Source: Chitinophagaceae bacterium (GTDB lineage: Bacteria > Bacteroidota > Bacteroidia > Chitinophagales > Chitinophagaceae). From it: a stretch of DNA of 11,041 nucleotides. Where the stretch lies: positions 1 through 11,041 of the forward strand of contig CANIMM010000076.1 of the NCBI GenBank assembly GCA_947468255.1. Direction: 5' to 3'. The position numbers and the translations under genes were made by a program. Positions 1 to 6,902 of this stretch are shown here, piece after piece. The notes under the pieces were generated by a model that saw nothing but the letters and a program-made list of their open reading frames with translations, was not told where the DNA came from and made no database searches. Position 1 is the first letter of the stretch, and each line of letters begins with the position of its first letter.

Positions 1-57
1 GGTAAATTAAACTCGGTATATGGTAATATGTTGAGTGCGATGCAGATGAAAGGCTAG
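1..57 (+). CDS. gldL: GldL C-terminal end (partial gene)
   Basis: The window opens inside a coding frame that reads GKLNSVYGNMLSAMQMKG and stops with TAG at 55-57. The NSVYGNMLSAM ending resembles, from memory, the C-terminus of GldL, and the next gene is gldM, its usual partner. GldL is an inner-membrane protein that forms a ring around the transmembrane helices of GldM and uses the proton gradient to drive type IX secretion and gliding. Only 18 residues are visible, so the call rests mainly on this tail and the gene order. The gap to gldM is 107 bases, much longer than the 22-base gldM-gldN gap, and it carries an inverted repeat. Confidence 0.8.
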   Translation, partial: GKLNSVYGNMLSAMQMKG

Positions 58-76
58 AAGGCAGAAAGCTGACAAA

Positions 77-107
77 CTTAATCGGTACGAATCGTATTTC
101 GATTAAG
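77..107 (+). repeat. Nested inverted repeat between gldL and gldM
   Basis: CTTAATCG (77-84) and CGATTAAG (100-107) are perfect 8-base complementary arms. Inside them TACGA (86-90) and TCGTA (92-96) are also complementary, so the RNA could fold as a two-step hairpin with a small G/UUU internal loop. No T-run follows, so it does not look like an intrinsic terminator. Its place between two genes of one operon suggests an mRNA processing, stability or attenuation element; that function is inference. Confidence 0.55.
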
Positions 108-164
108 AAAATCAGTGAATCAATAAAAATTCAATTTACATAACAACCATAAATCCAAAATACT

Positions 165-1673
165 ATGGCTTTACCTAAAGAGCCCCGGCAGAAGATGATC
201 AACCTGATGTATTTAGTGTTAACAGCATTGTTAGCAATGAATGTGTCGAGCGAGATATTGAACGCCTTTAAAGTGGTTGATTTAAGTTTACAGAACTCGA
301 GCACTAACTTATCCGCGGCGAACCAAACAATGTATAAATCTTTGAGTGAGAAGTTAGCGGATCCTAAGACAGCTGAAAAAGCTGGAATATGGCAACCAAA
401 GGCTGAGCAGGCAAAGAAGCTTTCAGAAGAGATGAATAATTATATTGAGGGACTTAAAAAGTCGCTTAAACAAGCTGCCGGATTAGAAATGAGAGAAGGA
501 AAGGAAACTTTTAAGGAAGACAATATGGATGCCGCCACTCGTTTGTTTGATACAGAAGGTAAAGGCAAGGAGTTGGAGGCAAAGTTGAAAGCCTACAAAT
601 TAGCGATGCTGAATATTGACGATAAAATAAAGGAGAAATTTGAAAAAACTTTACCCGTTGATGTGGAACCACCAGTTGGTCAGGATGGAACAAAAAAGGA
701 GTTTACTATTGCCTATTTTCATATGACACCGACGGTAGCAGGATTAACCTTACTTAGTAAGTTTCAAAACAATATCAAAAACGCTGAGAACCAAGTGGTA
801 ACCTTTTGCCATGAGCAAATTGGAGCGGTTGTTGTTAAGTTTGATAAAACGGGCGTACTGGTTGGACAAAGTTCTAACTATGTAATGCCAGGTCAGGAAG
901 TTGAAATAACAGCGGGCGTTGCAGCCTATAGTTCTGCTGCAGCACCTCAAATTAATATTGGAGGAACCAATGTTACTGCAGTAGAGGGTAAAGGTTCCTA
1001 CAAGGTGAATGCTAGTGGTTCGGGTATTAAAAAAGTACCTGTTTCAGTAAGGTATCTTGATCAGGATGGGGTAGCGCAAACCAAAACTTTAGATGTAGAA
1101 TATACTGTTGGAACACCCGGTGGAGCAGCTGTTATGTTGGATAAAATGAATGTATTTTACATTGGGGTTGATAATCCAATTACTATTTCTTCTGGTTCAG
1201 GCTGGGACAGAACAACTGTTACCATGACTGGCGGCACTTTGAGTGGTACACTGGGTAATCGTGTGGCAAGGGTTACCACTCCTGGAAAAGCTACTTTAAC
1301 TGTAACTGCAGATGGTAAAACAACTCCATTTGATTTTAGGGTTAAAGAAATACCGAATCCAATCTTCAAGGTTGGACCAGGTGGAACCAGAATGACCTCA
1401 GGAAGTTTTAAAAGCCAGCAGTTTTGTCGTGCTGAATTGGAAAATTTTGATTTTGCTGCTAATTTTTCCGTTGTTTCGGCAACTGTTTATTTTTCAGGAG
1501 CTAATTTTTCAAATGTTCAGACAGCAGATTTAAATGGCAATAACCTTTCGCCCATTTCGACTTATATTCAAAGAGCTGGACCAGGAACTAGTATAACTTT
1601 TGACAATGTAAAAGTTCAGGGCCCAGATGGTAAGCAAAGAACCATCCAAGGGGTAGGTATTGTGTTGTATTAA
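165..1673 (+). CDS. gldM: Gliding motility / type IX secretion motor protein GldM
   Basis: GldM (PorM in Porphyromonas) crosses the inner membrane once and reaches through the periplasm as a long dimer, passing proton-driven motion from the GldL ring to the outer-membrane parts of the type IX secretion system. The 502-residue length is close to the roughly 510 of known GldM. The N-terminus PRQKMINLMYLVLTALLAMN is the family hallmark: a short basic cytoplasmic tail followed by one membrane helix (about 12-29). Arg8 aligns with the conserved Arg just before the helix. A helical region (about 35-215) precedes beta-rich domains (about 220-315, 320-398 and 400-502), consistent with the D1-D4 layout of solved structures; boundaries are my estimates. 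The ATG has an A-rich leader without a clear ribosome-binding site, normal for Bacteroidota. gldN follows after 22 bases in the same direction. Confidence 0.95.
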   Translation: MALPKEPRQKMINLMYLVLTALLAMNVSSEILNAFKVVDLSLQNSSTNLSAANQTMYKSLSEKLADPKTAEKAGIWQPKAEQAKKLSEEMNNYIEGLKKSLKQAAGLEMREGKETFKEDNMDAATRLFDTEGKGKELEAKLKAYKLAMLNIDDKIKEKFEKTLPVDVEPPVGQDGTKKEFTIAYFHMTPTVAGLTLLSKFQNNIKNAENQVVTFCHEQIGAVVVKFDKTGVLVGQSSNYVMPGQEVEITAGVAAYSSAAAPQINIGGTNVTAVEGKGSYKVNASGSGIKKVPVSVRYLDQDGVAQTKTLDVEYTVGTPGGAAVMLDKMNVFYIGVDNPITISSGSGWDRTTVTMTGGTLSGTLGNRVARVTTPGKATLTVTADGKTTPFDFRVKEIPNPIFKVGPGGTRMTSGSFKSQQFCRAELENFDFAANFSVVSATVYFSGANFSNVQTADLNGNNLSPISTYIQRAGPGTSITFDNVKVQGPDGKQRTIQGVGIVLY

Positions 1674-1695
1674 AAAATATTAAAAATATCGGGCT

Positions 1696-2709
1696 ATGGT
1701 AAGGCATTCATTAAAATTTTTGTTGTTGTTTTTGAGCATAGTGGCTTTTACTGATAGTGCGTTGGCTCAAAAAAAAGCAAAAAAAAAGGCGGCTACTCAG
1801 CAGCCGCAGCCAAAAGCTGCCATAGCTGTAGCTGATACAGTTGCCCCTGCTGTAGTGATTGCCCCACCCCCAGTACAAAAGGTGGATAGTTTGCCTATTC
1901 CGAAGTTGAAAAAATCGCTTCGAATGGACAATGGCGCTGATACAAGAGATAAGGAAATTAGGGATAGAAACCCACTTCCATACGAACATGTAAGGGCTGA
2001 TGATGCAGTTTATCGGCATAAAATATGGCGTGAAATTGACTCTAGGGAAAAAGTAAATCTCCCTTTCCGGTACTCTGCCGAAGAAGATAATGGGAATCAG
2101 CGATTTATTTCAATTGTAATGAAAGCGATACAAGATAGCCTTGTAACCGTTTTTGATGCCATTGATGATAGGTTTACAACACCTATGACATTAGGCCAGG
2201 TATCTCGAAAGATATCAGGTGGTGTCGAGATGGTTGATATTTTTGATTCATTGGGTGTGAGTGTAGGTAAAAAAGAAGTGGTAAGGGAAGTAAATCTTGA
2301 TTCATTTTATAAATTCAGAATAAAAGAAGAGGTAATATTTGACAAAGAAAGTTCAAGGCTTTTTTGGAGAATATTGGGTATTGCTCCCCTTAAGCGGGTA
2401 CTTACCTCTGCAGGTGTTGATTTAGGTGAATCAGAATTATTTTGGGTATATTATCCAGACCTGAGGCCTATTTTGGCAAAATACGACGTGTACAACGGTA
2501 AGAATTTTGGTGCAAGAATGAGTTGGGAAGATTTATTTGAAAGCAGGATGTTTTCCGGTCGGATCATTAAAAGTACCATTGACAATCCCTTTGATCTACC
2601 CATCAAAGATCAAAAAGGGTTTATTGATAATGGGGTTTTTCAGTTGTTAGAAGGAGAGCGAATTAAGGAAAAAGTATTTAGTTACGAGCAGGATTTGTGG
2701 AAATATTAA
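1696..2709 (+). CDS. gldN: Gliding motility / type IX secretion protein GldN
   Basis: GldN (PorN) is a periplasmic partner of the lipoprotein GldK; together they form the ring-shaped core complex of type IX secretion beneath the outer membrane, contacted by GldM. The 337-residue product has a Sec-type signal peptide (basic MVRHSLK, hydrophobic LLLFLSIVAF, likely cleavage after ALA at 24). A low-complexity Lys/Ala/Pro/Val-rich linker (about 25-75) leads into the conserved domain, with features such as RDRNPLPYEHVRADD (about 89-103), HKIWREIDSREK (108-119) and LGIAPLKR (227-234). It follows gldM by 22 bases, the usual order, and ends just before a strong terminator, so it is the last gene of this gliding operon. 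Two A-runs (A8 at 1769-1776 and A9 at 1779-1787) encode the first lysines after the signal peptide and are possible slippage sites. Confidence 0.95.
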   Translation: MVRHSLKFLLLFLSIVAFTDSALAQKKAKKKAATQQPQPKAAIAVADTVAPAVVIAPPPVQKVDSLPIPKLKKSLRMDNGADTRDKEIRDRNPLPYEHVRADDAVYRHKIWREIDSREKVNLPFRYSAEEDNGNQRFISIVMKAIQDSLVTVFDAIDDRFTTPMTLGQVSRKISGGVEMVDIFDSLGVSVGKKEVVREVNLDSFYKFRIKEEVIFDKESSRLFWRILGIAPLKRVLTSAGVDLGESELFWVYYPDLRPILAKYDVYNGKNFGARMSWEDLFESRMFSGRIIKSTIDNPFDLPIKDQKGFIDNGVFQLLEGERIKEKVFSYEQDLWKY

Positions 2710-2729
2710 TTCCCCAATAAAAAGATATT

Positions 2730-2767
2730 CGAAAATGGCCACCGGTTTATACCAGTGGCTTTTTTCG
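2730..2767 (+). terminator. Intrinsic terminator after gldN
   Basis: GCCAC (2738-2742) pairs with GTGGC (2755-2759), then after one C/A mismatch GGT (2744-2746) pairs with ACC (2751-2753), leaving a TTAT loop. Six T residues follow at 2760-2765. The flanking CGAAAA (2730-2735) can pair with TTTTCG (2762-2767). This is a textbook Rho-independent terminator 20 bases past the gldN stop codon and should end the gld operon transcript before the HIT gene. Confidence 0.88.
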
Positions 2768-2773
2768 TATATT

Positions 2774-2781
2774 TATATTTG
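2774..2781 (+). promoter_or_regulatory. Possible promoter -7 box for the HIT gene
   Basis: TATATTTG matches the Bacteroidota -7 consensus TAnnTTTG. It lies just after the gldN terminator and 74 bases before the HIT gene, where a promoter is needed. I see no convincing TTG-type -33 element upstream and the region is very AT-rich, so a chance match is possible. Confidence 0.35.
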
Positions 2782-2855
2782 ATTTCACTTGCTATTGAAA
2801 TTGGCAAATGGTATAATTACCTAAACAAATATTTATCACGACAATAAATTCATCA

Positions 2856-3248
2856 ATGACTTTATTTTCAAAAATTATTCAAGGACAGATCCCTTGCTAT
2901 AAGATTGCAGAGAGCGACCTTTTTTTTGCATTTTTGGATATTTTTCCGCTGGCAAAGGGGCATACATTAATAGTTGCCAAAACAGAGACGGATCATTTTT
3001 TTGATTTATCAAATGATTACTTGTCAGAAATATTATTATTTTCAAAGCCAATCGCCCATGCCATAGAGCAAGTATTTGATTGTAATCGTTGTGGCATTTC
3101 TGTAGTAGGGCTAGAAGTGCCCCATGCTCATTTACACCTAGTACCCATACATTCTGCGGACGATTTGAATTTTACGCGAGATAAATTGAAATTGTCTGTA
3201 GAGGAATTTATGGAAGTTCAGCAAAAAATGATTGCTGCAATTAAATAG
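2856..3248 (+). CDS. HIT-family (histidine triad) nucleotide-binding protein
   Basis: This small cytoplasmic protein belongs to the histidine triad superfamily, whose members hydrolyse or transfer nucleoside-phosphate groups (HINT-type phosphoramidases and dinucleotide hydrolases). The 130-residue size is typical. The catalytic motif HAHLHLV is at 90-96, with His90, His92 (the likely nucleophile) and His94. The N-terminus, IIQGQIPCYKI (7-17), and the nucleotide-binding strand FLDIFPLAKGHTLIVAK (26-42) are also typical. The N-terminal Cys-x-x-Cys zinc pair of some relatives is absent: Ser5 stands where a first cysteine is often found. It is a single-gene unit, set off by the gldN terminator upstream and converging on ruvC with 35 bases between stop codons. 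The exact substrate cannot be told from sequence. Confidence 0.92.
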   Translation: MTLFSKIIQGQIPCYKIAESDLFFAFLDIFPLAKGHTLIVAKTETDHFFDLSNDYLSEILLFSKPIAHAIEQVFDCNRCGISVVGLEVPHAHLHLVPIHSADDLNFTRDKLKLSVEEFMEVQQKMIAAIK

Positions 3249-3270
3249 TGGTTATCTTATCCTTGAATAA

Positions 3271-3288
3271 TAGCCGGGTGGCTTTATT
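3271..3288. terminator. Weak terminator-like hairpin between HIT gene and ruvC
   Basis: AGCC (3272-3275), loop GGGT, GGCT (3280-3283) is followed by TTATTT on the + strand. On the minus strand the same stem is followed by ATTATT. The hairpin lies between two convergent genes and touches the ruvC stop codon, so it could work in both directions, but the stem is only four base pairs. Confidence 0.4.
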
Positions 3289-3847
3289 TCTTTAGTCTCG
3301 AAGGATTTTTCTTTAAAAACTCATCCCAGCCGTTTACTTTGCTGCCCGATAAAGCAAGAACTGAATTTTCTTGAAAATAGTGGCAAACGGCTACTGCCAG
3401 TGCATCTGACGCATCCAAATAAGTAGGGTCCTCTTTAAAGTTCAATAAGCGTTGCAGCATTTTCAACACCTGCTCCTTGCTTGCATTTCCATTACCAGTA
3501 ATGGATTGCTTTATTTTTTTTGGTGAATACTCAGTTACTGCTAGGCCATGGCCCATAGCCGCTGCAATGGCTACGCCTTGAGCACGTCCAAGCTTTAGCA
3601 TACTCTGTACGTTTTTTCCGAAGAACGGGGCTTCAATGGCGAAAACAGTGGGTTTAAATTTGATGATTAGTCCACTTACCGTATTGTAAATGAGTTGCAA
3701 TTTTTTATATGGATCCTCCACCTTGCCAGGCTTTAAAATATCCATTTCAATCATTCGCATCTGACTTCCAGTTATTTCTATTAATGCATACCCCATTACA
3801 ACCGTGCCGGGGTCAATTCCCAAAATTATTTTTGATTTCTTTTCCAA
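3284..3847 (-). CDS. ruvC: Holliday junction endonuclease RuvC
   Basis: RuvC is the dimeric, magnesium-dependent nuclease that cuts Holliday junctions at the end of homologous recombination, working with the RuvAB branch-migration motor. The 187-residue protein has the full RNase H-like core: the first strand IILGIDPGTVVMGYALIE (7-24) with catalytic Asp12, FAIEAPFFGKN (69-79) with catalytic Glu72, and YLDASDALAVAVCHY (143-157) with Asp145 and Asp148, matching Asp7, Glu66, Asp138 and Asp141 of E. coli RuvC. The linker ending in LGRAQGVA (86-93) is also typical. No ruvA or ruvB lies nearby, which is common in this phylum. It is transcribed away from the flippase-like gene across a 194-base gap that holds a minus-strand TACTTTTG promoter-like box, giving a predicted leader of about 180 bases. 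Confidence 0.95.
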   Translation of the reverse strand: MEKKSKIILGIDPGTVVMGYALIEITGSQMRMIEMDILKPGKVEDPYKKLQLIYNTVSGLIIKFKPTVFAIEAPFFGKNVQSMLKLGRAQGVAIAAAMGHGLAVTEYSPKKIKQSITGNGNASKEQVLKMLQRLLNFKEDPTYLDASDALAVAVCHYFQENSVLALSGSKVNGWDEFLKKNPSRLKK

Positions 3848-4033
3848 TAAATTATTTGTTGGTTGATTAACTGGATATTTAAACTATACTTGTATCTGAA
3901 ATGATCTTTATCCCTTTGTTGAAAACGCCTCATATTAAAACTTTAATGAAGGAACGGCATAAAATATACATTCCGAATTGACATTAACTGCTTTTGAAAT
4001 TGCCTTCCGAAAAAAACAGGAATCGGTGAGCGA

Positions 4034-4072
4034 CAAAAGTAATGAAACATAACCGTCTCTTTTCTAACTTTG
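4034..4072. promoter_or_regulatory. Candidate back-to-back promoters between ruvC and flippase-like gene
   Basis: The minus strand reads TACTTTTG at 4041-4034 and the + strand reads TAACTTTG at 4065-4072; both fit the Bacteroidota -7 consensus TAnnTTTG. They point outward, 23 bases apart, toward ruvC and the flippase-like gene. Four Cs follow the + box. The same layout occurs between ftsX and leuS. The + box lies downstream of the first ATG of the flippase-like frame, so if it is used the protein must start further in. Confidence 0.5.
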
Positions 4073-5082
4073 CCCCTAGGCCCAAAATAAATAATACAGT
4101 ATTGAATAAAAAAATAAAAATATTTGTTAACTTTTTTTTCGGACCTGTGTTATTTTTTATATTGATGGGGAGTCTGTACAGGCAGATAAACAGTTCGCCA
4201 GATTTTTTCAAAAAATGGGGGCAAATCAGTACTGAGTGGAATAGCTGGAAATTTTGGCTTTCGATTGTGTTAGTATTTGTCAATTGGGGAATTGAATCCA
4301 TAAAATGGCAGTTATTGGTTAATCAGGTTCAGCAATTTTCATTTGCTAAAGCAGTAAAATCCGTACTGTCTGGCTGTGCAGTAACCCTGCTTACACCCAA
4401 TAGAGTGGGTGAGTTTGGGGGGAGAATATTGTATGTGAAAGCAGAACACCGCTTAAAAGCAATTTCCTTAAGTTTGGTGGGAAGTGTTAGCCAGTTACTA
4501 GTAACAATGCTGATGGGCAGTTTGGGCTTGTTATATATAAAGTATTTTTTACCTTATAATAATCAACTGCTTGCCTTTTTGCCTGAATTATTGAGTGATG
4601 CCATTTTATATTTGACAGTTTGCTTAAGCCTATTGCTTTTGTTGTTTTATTTGCGCTTAAGGTGGGTAGTTATTATAATGGAGCGGCTGCCATCTTTAAA
4701 AAAAGCAGTCAATCATATCAGGGTGTTGGATGAATTTAGTGTACAACAGTTACTGCAAATTTTATTTTTATCCTTAGTCCGCTATATTGTCTTTGTTTTG
4801 CAATATGTATTGCTGTTGCACGTTATGCAAGTGGAGATTGCTGGTTGGTTATGTTTTTGCCTATTGACCGTATTTTATATGGTGATGACAGTTATACCTT
4901 CCTTGGGGTTTGTAGAATTGCCTGTGAGGGTAACTACTGCATGGGTTATTTTTAAAATGTATACTGATAATGAACTAGGAATTGGAACCGCTTCCATGGG
5001 TATTTGGTTAATGAATGTGGTTCTACCAGCTTTGATTGGCAGTTTATTAGTACTAAATATAAAAATTATAAAAGAAAAATGA
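4042..5082 (+). CDS. YbhN-like flippase-domain integral membrane protein
   Basis: This is a polytopic inner-membrane protein of the family that includes YbhN and the membrane half of MprF (lysylphosphatidylglycerol synthase TM region). Members are thought to move or help synthesise lipids or lipid-linked molecules; the substrate here is unknown. The frame has 346 residues with about eight hydrophobic stretches (roughly 27-46, 70-88, 104-118, 140-168, 187-211, 237-260, 267-290 and 322-341). The diagnostic motif TPNRVGEFGGR is at 118-128 and PSLGFVELPVR is in the second half (286-296). The first 20 residues are polar and look unlike the family. A promoter-like TAACTTTG at 4065-4072 falls within them, so the true start may be TTG at 4102, giving a product that begins (M)NKKIKIF. 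The downstream DUF3108 gene starts within this stop codon (ATGA), so the two are translationally coupled. Confidence 0.85.
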   Translation: MKHNRLFSNFAPRPKINNTVLNKKIKIFVNFFFGPVLFFILMGSLYRQINSSPDFFKKWGQISTEWNSWKFWLSIVLVFVNWGIESIKWQLLVNQVQQFSFAKAVKSVLSGCAVTLLTPNRVGEFGGRILYVKAEHRLKAISLSLVGSVSQLLVTMLMGSLGLLYIKYFLPYNNQLLAFLPELLSDAILYLTVCLSLLLLLFYLRLRWVVIIMERLPSLKKAVNHIRVLDEFSVQQLLQILFLSLVRYIVFVLQYVLLLHVMQVEIAGWLCFCLLTVFYMVMTVIPSLGFVELPVRVTTAWVIFKMYTDNELGIGTASMGIWLMNVVLPALIGSLLVLNIKIIKEK

Positions 5083-5885
5083 GTGTAATTTTTAAGGCAG
5101 GAGTTGTGCTGATTATCTTATCAGCATTTACCCAGCAAAGGCTTGAGCCGTCGGGTGTTTTTTGCGGTATAAAGAATACGGCTTTTCAGGAAGGAGAAGT
5201 AATAACTATGAAGGTTTTTTACAATTCCTTGGGGCTTTATATAGGTGCAGGGGAAGCTACCTTTTCTGCTAATTTAGAAAGGTTTAATGGCAAAACAGTT
5301 TATCACTGTGTAGGGGAGGGTAAATCCTATTCCTTTTTTGATAATTTCTTTAAGGTGAGGGATCGCTATGAAACATATATTGACACCTCCAATTTGTTTC
5401 CAGTGAAGTTTATACGCAATGTAGATGAAGGCGGATATAAAATTTATAACAATGTAACCTTCAATCATATTGCCGGAACAGCAGTTAGTACCAATGGTGT
5501 ATTTAAGACGACCAGTTGCATTCAGGATGTAATCAGTTCAATTTACTATGCCCGGAATATTAATTTTGACCAGTATCAACCAGGCGACAAAATCCCTTTT
5601 GACATGTTTTTAGATGACGAAGTGTATCATTTATACATTCGTTATCTTGGAAAAGAAAATGTAAAAACCCGTTACGGGAAGTTTAGGGCAATCAAGTTTA
5701 AACCTTTACTAATAAAGGGAACTATGTTTCAGGGCGGTGAAAAAATGACTGCATGGGTAAGCGATGACCCTAATCATTTAATATTACGAGTTGAAAGTCC
5801 GATTGCTGTTGGTAGCGTTAAAGTAGATATGTATGGGTATAAAAATCTCCGTTATCCCCTCACTTCATTGTTGAGTTTTAGGTAG
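5079..5885 (+). CDS. DUF3108 exported protein
   Basis: The 268-residue product begins with a short hydrophobic segment (VIFKAGVVLIILSAFT, 3-18), a signal peptide or N-terminal anchor, followed by a beta-rich domain. The segments FQEGEVITMKVFYNSLGLYIGAGEA (split across 36-60), FFKVRDRYETYIDT (90-103) and GGEKMTAWVSDDPNHLILRVES (219-240) match my memory of DUF3108, a periplasmic or envelope family without an established biochemical role. I chose ATG at 5079 because it overlaps the upstream TGA as ATGA; the frame is open further upstream to a TTG at 5004, but that would bury most of the signal peptide behind a polar extension within the preceding gene. Coupling to the flippase-like gene suggests a joint envelope function, which is inference. 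Convergent genes end at the 3' side. Confidence 0.85.
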   Translation: MSVIFKAGVVLIILSAFTQQRLEPSGVFCGIKNTAFQEGEVITMKVFYNSLGLYIGAGEATFSANLERFNGKTVYHCVGEGKSYSFFDNFFKVRDRYETYIDTSNLFPVKFIRNVDEGGYKIYNNVTFNHIAGTAVSTNGVFKTTSCIQDVISSIYYARNINFDQYQPGDKIPFDMFLDDEVYHLYIRYLGKENVKTRYGKFRAIKFKPLLIKGTMFQGGEKMTAWVSDDPNHLILRVESPIAVGSVKVDMYGYKNLRYPLTSLLSFR

Positions 5886-5969
5886 TCAAATAGACCAATG
5901 CTATCTTTTTATTTCCGGCTAGTTAAGGAGCGGTTTAAAGTATACTTCAATTGGAAATTATATCATCAT

Positions 5970-6019
5970 CCGCCGTTGTTGGTCTTTTGACCAACAACCG
6001 AAGTTAGCAGCGGGGTTTT
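5970..6019. repeat. Strong inverted repeat at a convergent gene junction
   Basis: GTTGTTGGTC (5975-5984) and GACCAACAAC (5989-5998) form a perfect 10-base-pair stem with a TTTT loop. An outer CCGC (5970-5973) can also pair with GCGG (6010-6013) across an asymmetric loop, followed by GGTTTT to 6019. It sits between the ends of the + strand DUF3108 gene and the minus-strand hydrolase gene, the right place for a shared terminator, but neither strand has a T-run directly after the strong stem. Confidence 0.6.
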
Positions 6020-6901
6020 CTACTCTAGCGCACTTAATGTAAAACGATCTTTTACGCGTATACCCTTTTCAGTTAATTGCAAATTGCAGCATTCATTTTC
6101 AGGGTCATGTTCAAAAAATAAAATGCAGTCATTTGCATGGGCCCAATGTAAAAATGTTTTTTTCTCTTGCAGTGTAATGAGTGGAAACATATCATAAGCC
6201 ATTACATAGGGCAATGGGATATGAGCGCTAGAGGGTAAAAGGTCCGCCATATAAACGATGGTTTTCCCCTTCAGTTGTATTACCGGTAGCATCATCGCTG
6301 CTGTGTGGCCGTTAACTAGTATGAATGACAATTCATCCAATATCCCAGACGGTTGAATATGAATCGAATGATCATTCCCTTCATCCTGATAGCTTGAAAG
6401 GGGTACCATTTTTAGTCGTCCGCTTTCTTTGATGGGGATAATATTTTCCTTTAAAAAACTTGCTTTTTCACGATCATTGGGTTGGGTAGCCCATTGCCAG
6501 TGCTTTTCATTACTCCAGTAACTGGCATTTTTAAAAGCTGGAATTAGTTGATCGCCTTCGCGAATAATACTTCCGCCACAATGATCAAAATGAAGATGGG
6601 TTAATACCACATCTGTAATATCATCTTTTGTAAAACCATGATTTGCCAGTGAGGCATCTATAGTATCTTCTCCATGAAGGTAGTAGTGCCCAAAAAATTT
6701 CGCATCCTGTTTATTGCCCATTCCGCTATCGATTAAGATTAGTCGATTGCCTTCTTCAATCAGCAAGCAACGCAGGGCCCAGGTACACATATTGTTTTCA
6801 TCTGCCGGGTTTAGTTTATTCCAAATACTTTTGGGTACCACACCAAACATGGCCCCACCATCTAATTTAAAATATCCTGTATTGATAGAATACAAATTCA
6901 T
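6020..6901 (-). CDS. Metallo-beta-lactamase-fold hydrolase
   Basis: The 293-residue protein is a soluble metallo-beta-lactamase-fold hydrolase with a complete di-zinc site. The signature THLHFDHCGG (101-110) supplies His102, His104, Asp106 and His107; VNGHT gives His199; MADLLP gives Asp220; FFEHDPE gives His265. The early strands LLIEEGNRLILIDSGMG (46-62) are typical of the fold. The layout resembles the broad MBL group that includes AHL lactonases and other small-molecule esterases/lactonases, but the substrate cannot be assigned, and no quorum-sensing genes are visible. No signal peptide is present, so it should be cytoplasmic. It starts one base after the stop of the upstream transporter gene, so the two are almost certainly cotranscribed and may act on a common compound or pathway (inference). 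Confidence 0.88.
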   Translation of the reverse strand: MNLYSINTGYFKLDGGAMFGVVPKSIWNKLNPADENNMCTWALRCLLIEEGNRLILIDSGMGNKQDAKFFGHYYLHGEDTIDASLANHGFTKDDITDVVLTHLHFDHCGGSIIREGDQLIPAFKNASYWSNEKHWQWATQPNDREKASFLKENIIPIKESGRLKMVPLSSYQDEGNDHSIHIQPSGILDELSFILVNGHTAAMMLPVIQLKGKTIVYMADLLPSSAHIPLPYVMAYDMFPLITLQEKKTFLHWAHANDCILFFEHDPENECCNLQLTEKGIRVKDRFTLSALE

Positions 6902-6902
6902 T

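Noticed and set aside
5004..5078. Longer DUF3108 protein from a TTG start at 5004.
   Set aside because: It would overlap the flippase-like gene by 79 bases and place a polar extension ahead of the signal peptide. The ATG at 5079 in an ATGA overlap fits better.
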